Origin: Eretmocerus hayati
Taxonomy: Eukaryota > Arthropoda > Insecta > Hymenoptera > Aphelinidae
Direction: 5' to 3'
DNA: 64,000 bases
NCBI GenBank assembly: GCA_029851415.1
Contig: CM056742.1
Span: forward strand, 152,835,121-152,899,120
Position numbers and translations under genes: made by a program
The notes under the pieces: model-generated
What the model saw: only the letters and a program-made list of their open reading frames with translations
What the model was told of the DNA's origin: nothing
Database searches by the model: none
Shown here: in pieces, positions 59,565 to 64,000 of the stretch
Layout: each line of letters begins with the position of its first letter
Position numbering within the stretch: the first letter of the stretch is position 1

Positions 59565-60973
59565 ATTGTTCCGCATAGCTTCGGCTACTCCAGGGCTCGC
59601 CCTGGTGGTAGCGGCACATCCTGGGGATTTGCAGGGCCCGGCTACCTCGGAGGCCGCTGTCGTCGGAACTCCCAACGCACGGGTTTTCAGAACTGCAGTT
59701 CTATGCTGCCCATGGGTCTAAATTTGTGATGCATACCACCCTCAGGATTACGGTCGGATATGTTTCCGGGCACTCATGGGACCATATCCCAGTTGGAATC
59801 GAAATTGCCACTTGGGCCGGTTTGAAAGAAGTCTAAAAACCGTGTTTTTTGCCACCTTTCGAACTCCCTTGTTCTACAGTTTGAACAGGACGCATTCCTA
59901 AAAAAATGGGGGAGACTATTTCTGTGGATCTTAGAAAACTGCAGAAGACCATGTCCTTTCCACTTCCCGTAAAACTCACTTGTTGGAGAAATTAGAGGTT
60001 TTTTCGTCAGAGATCATATCTTTATCTACTTTCTCGTTCTACAGCTCGAACAGGACGCGTTTTTTGAAAATTGTGTACAGACCTTTTTTTATAGATCTTG
60101 GAAGACTACTAGAGGAAATGTTCTTTCCTCCCCCGCCCCCGTAGATCTAAACTGTTTGAGGGATTAGAGGTTTTCCCATCAATAATCGTGTATTTTCCGT
60201 AACTTTCCTCCGTTTCATGATCATAATTCGGAATAAATTTATTTCATTGACATCCAGGTAGGGTTCATTCCTATGAACCATGGAAAGACAAATGCATTAA
60301 TGACGAATCATCACTTTGAATCGTTCTCTTCATTCAAATATAGAATCTTCGTCGCTGACTGATGATTCCCCTTACCACATCCCATTATATGAGTGATTCC
60401 GCCAGAAGTGTTAAGTTTGAGCCTCAAAAGTGTCCGAGGATAAAATTTTGTCCAATCCGGCCCCCGCGATGGCCAAGTATACCCTCTTTAGTACCTTAAA
60501 CAAGATATTGCCACGGGGACAAACCACTGACAGTCCCTGAAAAAACTACAGCTAATTTATTGATTTTGCGTGCCACGGAATGTGACACTCCAGGGAATAT
60601 GGCATCTTGGAGCGCTTGAGACACTCTGTGATTCAATAGCTGAATGAAAAGTCGCCTGCGCGTGTAGTTTTCATGTGTTATGATCGAAAAAATGATAATT
60701 CCATCAATGGAGATCATGAAAAGGAGCGTGGGAATGAATAATCGAAGATACGGGGGAGAGCATTGGGGTGCTTTTTCATAGTCTCTCAGGCTCCATTGGG
60801 AAGATGCATAAAGATTTGCGTAGCTTTCACGAATCTTGATGGATTGAAGCGATGATGGTTAGTAAAATATTCCCGATGAATCAACCTTCAGATTGGACCT
60901 ATTGACGTGCGCGCTATCCGCACACTTATTCTTAATTCAAGTTCGTATCCATTTTCCCAAAACTCGAAAGAAT
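59565..60973. other. Intergenic, retroelement remnant then unique sequence
   Basis: The first 150 bases continue the GC-rich composition of the pol remnant. After the 165-base repeat the sequence is AT-rich with no credible gene. Confidence 0.4.
59852..60190. repeat. Diverged tandem duplication, ~165-bp unit
   Basis: 'gttctacag.t.gaacagga' at about 59871 recurs at about 60036, and both copies continue through 'agatcttggaaga'-like sequence to 'attagaggtttt'. The offset is 165 bases. Confidence 0.6.
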
Positions 60974-61706
60974 TGTAAAACAGCGAAACCGCCGACTCTA
61001 CGAGTAGACTTGCCGGTTTTACCTTTTCTCCATTGTGAATTGAAACGCACAAAAGTAGAAACACCGAATCCGCCTTTTCTCAAATCGTAAATTCCAACGA
61101 CAATAGTAGAAACGTCGAAAATGCCTTTTCTCTCTGTCATAAACTTAGGAGCACAATAGTAGACACTCGGAAGAAACGCCGTTTCTACGCAGATGTTTGA
61201 TCATGTAGAACCGGTAAGACGGCCGTTCTACCGGAATCACTTCGTGTAGGAACGGAGAAACGGCCATTCCTCAAAACTACGAAGAAACGGGAGAATCACC
61301 GTTTCTACCCTCGGCTATATAAGTCCGCGCAAACCTTCAAGTAGGATCAGTCCGTTCACGGCGAATCGCGCCGACGCAACCTCCACGTCGGTCGTCTCCA
61401 GGCACCTCGTTGCCTCGGAGCCCAACGCTTCCGAACCGGCTTCCTTGCCGCTTCGTGTCACGCCACCGCGGGCGTCCCGTTCGGGATCGCGCCGCGTTAC
61501 TCAAATCAGACTCAAACAATCGTGTTGTGAACAATTGACTCTGTGTGTGTGTGTGTGTGCATGTGCGCGTCGGCACTACGTCACTTAGTGTATTCGATTG
61601 TGTCATTTCTGTGCACCTCACCCACCACCATCCACATCCTTTTGACGACCATCGGCACCGTGTCCTGCACGGACACTCTTGACACGAGCCGATTGTGACC
61701 TCGTCA
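60974..61706 (+). mobile_element. LTR of a Ty3/gypsy-type retrotransposon
   Basis: The 3' edge is well placed: CA at 61705-61706 is followed two bases later by a primer-binding sequence and then gag. The left edge is provisional, near a 'tgtaaaac' at 60974. The region upstream of the TATA box contains repeated 'gtagaaac', 'cgccgtttctac' and 'gaaacggcc' motifs spaced through about 300 bases, suggestive of U3 enhancer repeats. A (GT)n run lies at 61541-61558. No matching second LTR is in the window. Confidence 0.55.
61316..61323 (+). promoter_or_regulatory. TATA box of the LTR
   Basis: TATATAAG lies about 30 bases upstream of a 'tcagt' initiator-like sequence near 61348, the usual insect spacing for a core promoter. 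Confidence 0.5.
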
Positions 61707-61708
61707 AT

Positions 61709-61725
61709 TGGCGCCCGACGTGGGG
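61709..61725 (+). other. Retrotransposon primer-binding site
   Basis: TGGCGCCCGACGTGGGG directly follows the LTR end. The TGGCGCC start is complementary to a tRNA 3' CCA end and is the form used by many insect gypsy-like elements. I did not identify the tRNA with certainty. Confidence 0.65.
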
Positions 61726-61780
61726 CGACGAGGACAAAAATCCTCGGTCAGCGTTGGAAGATGCGAGGAACCACGACCCA

Positions 61781-62407
61781 ATGAGCAGCCTGCAGCACAC
61801 TCCTCCGCCTACCAGAACTCTTCGACAGGGGGCTGGTCGTACTTCTGGGAGTACCGAAACACCCAGTGGCGCCCAACAGCAAAATCGACGAACCGTCTCC
61901 CTGGAACGTCATCCTCGAGTGACGCGCCAGCAGCAGCGCCGGCTTTCACTCGGCGCCGCTACACAACCCCTTGAAGGGAGTGCACCGGGCGAGGGCGAAA
62001 ACTCTCACCCACCTTCCCCGAGCGCTTCCGGATCGGAGAACAACCGAAGTTCGCCACGTATCTCCGACGGTGAGCAGAGCAGACCGACCGACGCGGTCCA
62101 GCCCACACTTCCGGCTGAGACCCCGGAGCACCGGGCGCAAGGTGAGCAAGACGAACCGGAGCAACTCCTGGACGTCACCATGGAGCAGCTCCAGAACATG
62201 TTCCGCCGTCTGGCCGGCACCCCGAACGGACCACCAGACTTCACAGGCGCGGAGCACGAAGATCCGGCGAAATTCATCCGCAACTGCGAGGATTATTTCC
62301 AACGCCTTGGAACCGACGACAGATTCAAGGTTCAACTTGCCGAGAAGGCGTTAAAGGACGACGCGTCTAAATGGTGGAGCTGCTATAAGAGCCTGTCGTT
62401 GGAGTGA
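61781..62407 (+). pseudogene. Truncated gag of the LTR retrotransposon
   Basis: An ATG at 61781 opens about 208 codons. A long disordered Pro/Ser/Gln/Glu-rich leader precedes the start of a capsid domain ('PPDFTGAEHEDPAKFIRNCEDYFQRLG', then 'KWWSCYKSL'). The frame ends at an in-frame TGA (62405-62407), although gag-like coding continues in the same frame for about another 50 codons. It is then cut by a small transposon at about 62554, and no pol follows. The element is a broken 5' fragment. Confidence 0.75.
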
Positions 62408-62553
62408 CCCAAATTCAAGGAACTGCTCCTAGCTCGCTTTGACTCACCACAGGTAAAACTTCACCTCAAAGCGAAATTATACGGCCAGTCTCAAGGTGAT
62501 CGAGAAGCCGTGGAAGTCTTCATCGAAAAGAGACAGCTCTTCAGCACCCCCCC

Positions 62554-62756
62554 TGTCGACGGGGTGAATGTGTCCACCCTGTTTTTTGCAGTTTTTGAAA
62601 AACCGTGGGGTCAAAGTCAAAATCTGACAACGGGATCTTGTAGCTGAGTTCAAGACTCAAATTTTTACTACCCATACATTATCTTTTGGCATGAATGAGA
62701 CCAAGAAAGTCACAGTGGAAAGTCAAAAGTGTACCACATTCACCCCGGTTTACGGT
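62554..62756. mobile_element. ~200-bp MITE inserted in the gag remnant
   Basis: The left end reads 'gtcgacggggtgaatgtg' and the right end, inverted, 'gtaaaccggggtgaatgtgg', giving about 18 bp of matching inverted ends around roughly 170 bases without coding potential. The gag-like sequence does not resume recognisably to its right. Confidence 0.6.
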
Positions 62757-64000
62757 ACCTTGACTTCTATGATAAATAATTCAAGTCGTTTGCAATGAAG
62801 CATCTACAATGCTGTTTATTGTGATGACTCCGGAGATACTTTCAATGCTAAAGGACTCGGCAGATGAAATGCAAACAAAAGTAATCAATATTCAAGGGGT
62901 CGTTTGGATACAAAAAAAAGAAAAAAAATCTCGAGTGCACAAACAACCCTGTTCATTGCCAAAGACGACCAATGACGACCATCATACTGTACAGTGTACA
63001 CCTTCATGAGTCCCGAAGTTACGCAGCTTCTAGCTTTCGTGACGTTCCAACACGCACGAATCAGTGCTTACGCTCTCGGTTAATAACTCAATACTGCCAA
63101 TCTCTAAGTACGTAAGCTATACGATATTGCTGATGCTGCACGCAAAGTCCCTCATCTTCTTACATCCCTTGATCGGTAATGTAATGTTAGAGATCGTCAT
63201 GAGAAGCTGTGAGTCGCCGTGTGATGCATGGTTGCACATTCACACACTACTTTGCACGTGGAATTCGCGTGTGAGAATTGTCTTTATCCATCCATATAAA
63301 CTTACGCATCCACAAGTTATGTATGTATACGCACTTCTAGTCTGTTTTGGTACGCATGCGACGATAGGATTGCAATGCGCGGGAGGCTGTAATACTGTGA
63401 TGCCAGCTCATTGGTATGAGTTGCATCTTCGGTTCACTCTGAGTTCGACTGTTGGACACTGATGGGTGCTGTGGTATTGCAGGATGCATGCAATGATGAT
63501 ATGCCGTATCAAGTCATTTTAACGATACTTTTACTTACATCTTATAGTCATTACTTGATTCTCGTCTTGAGCTTTTAACCACGATAGTGATAAAATTATG
63601 CTCGAGATTATGGATTCTTCCACAAAATACAACGTACCACATGATTGGCTGTCATAACTTACGAGCCGAAAGAGGCCCCCCTAATCTGATTGGATATAAA
63701 TATTGATAGTAAGACTCGATTATGATATAATCCAATCGTCTCCAATTACATGTTGAAACCCCTTACTTTGGCTGCACCCTACAAAATTATTGAGCCTACC
63801 AAATTTCTAATTTTGTAGTTTGCATGCCAACTGGTAGAAAAATCTCCAATTCGAATAATCATTATTGTGCAAAGGTACCCCAATGCCAGAGTTAGATCTG
63901 ACTCAAAATCAGATGGGCCTCATAATTGATGCACGATCCTTATCTGCAATCATCGATGAATCCAAACATATCTTACGACCTTGTAAAGGGCTTTTACCAC
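62757..64000. other. Intergenic, no gene seen
   Basis: A 132-codon plus-strand frame at 63064-63462 has no family resemblance. I see no other structure to the window end. Confidence 0.45.

Noticed and set aside
63064..63462. 132-codon plus-strand frame
   Set aside because: No family resemblance and no flanking gene signals.

Overview
The window looks like insect nuclear DNA. The recognisable genes carry several short spliceosomal introns with GT..AG borders, have metazoan domain architectures, and sit in AT-rich DNA full of transposon remnants. The importin-alpha and PCIF1 sequences are arthropod-like. Hymenoptera is my guess, not a demonstrated fact.

Layout. (1) 1-22 kb is gene-poor and crowded with inverted-repeat elements: a TIR element at 2.2 kb, two back-to-back TTAA elements at 4.2-4.95 kb, a TTAA element nested in a TA-flanked element at 6.15-7.5 kb, twin long hairpins at 8.06-8.26 kb, and imperfect foldback structures at 9.6-10.7 and 17.4-18.4 kb. 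Inside this region is a two-exon minus-strand gene (10965-15694) whose second exon encodes a retrotransposon Gag capsid-like protein with no pol next to it. (2) 22-40 kb is a compact housekeeping block: mitochondrial ribosomal protein uL3m (+), a small unrecognised membrane-like protein (+), importin alpha of the KPNA3/4 class (-), alpha-methylacyl-CoA racemase (+), JMJD4 (+) and the cap-m6A methyltransferase PCIF1 (-). I saw no transposon-like repeats inside this block apart from two short perfect palindromes. (3) 40-64 kb is again gene-poor. It holds a probable 5' coding exon at 44.9 kb and many elements: a 1.47-kb TIR element with another nested inside (42.1-43.5 kb), a pogo-like TA element (47.6-48.3 kb), a hAT element with a perfect 8-bp target duplication (49.7-50.6 kb), a ~965-bp palindromic TA element (51.9-52.8 kb), a foldback element with tandem-array arms (54.5-56.4 kb), a decayed Ty3/gypsy pol (58.2-59.6 kb), and an LTR, primer site and broken gag (61-62.4 kb) cut by another small element.

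The conserved genes are unrelated housekeeping functions: mitochondrial translation, nuclear import, peroxisomal branched-lipid oxidation, hydroxylation of a translation factor and mRNA cap methylation. They share no obvious pathway. I reconstructed exon structures by hand; every internal splice junction reported for the conserved genes keeps frame. Strongest leads: the gag-only gene with a charged (KD)n leader, the PCIF1 stop codon followed in frame by 44 more coding-like codons, and the foldback element with its possible passenger gene.
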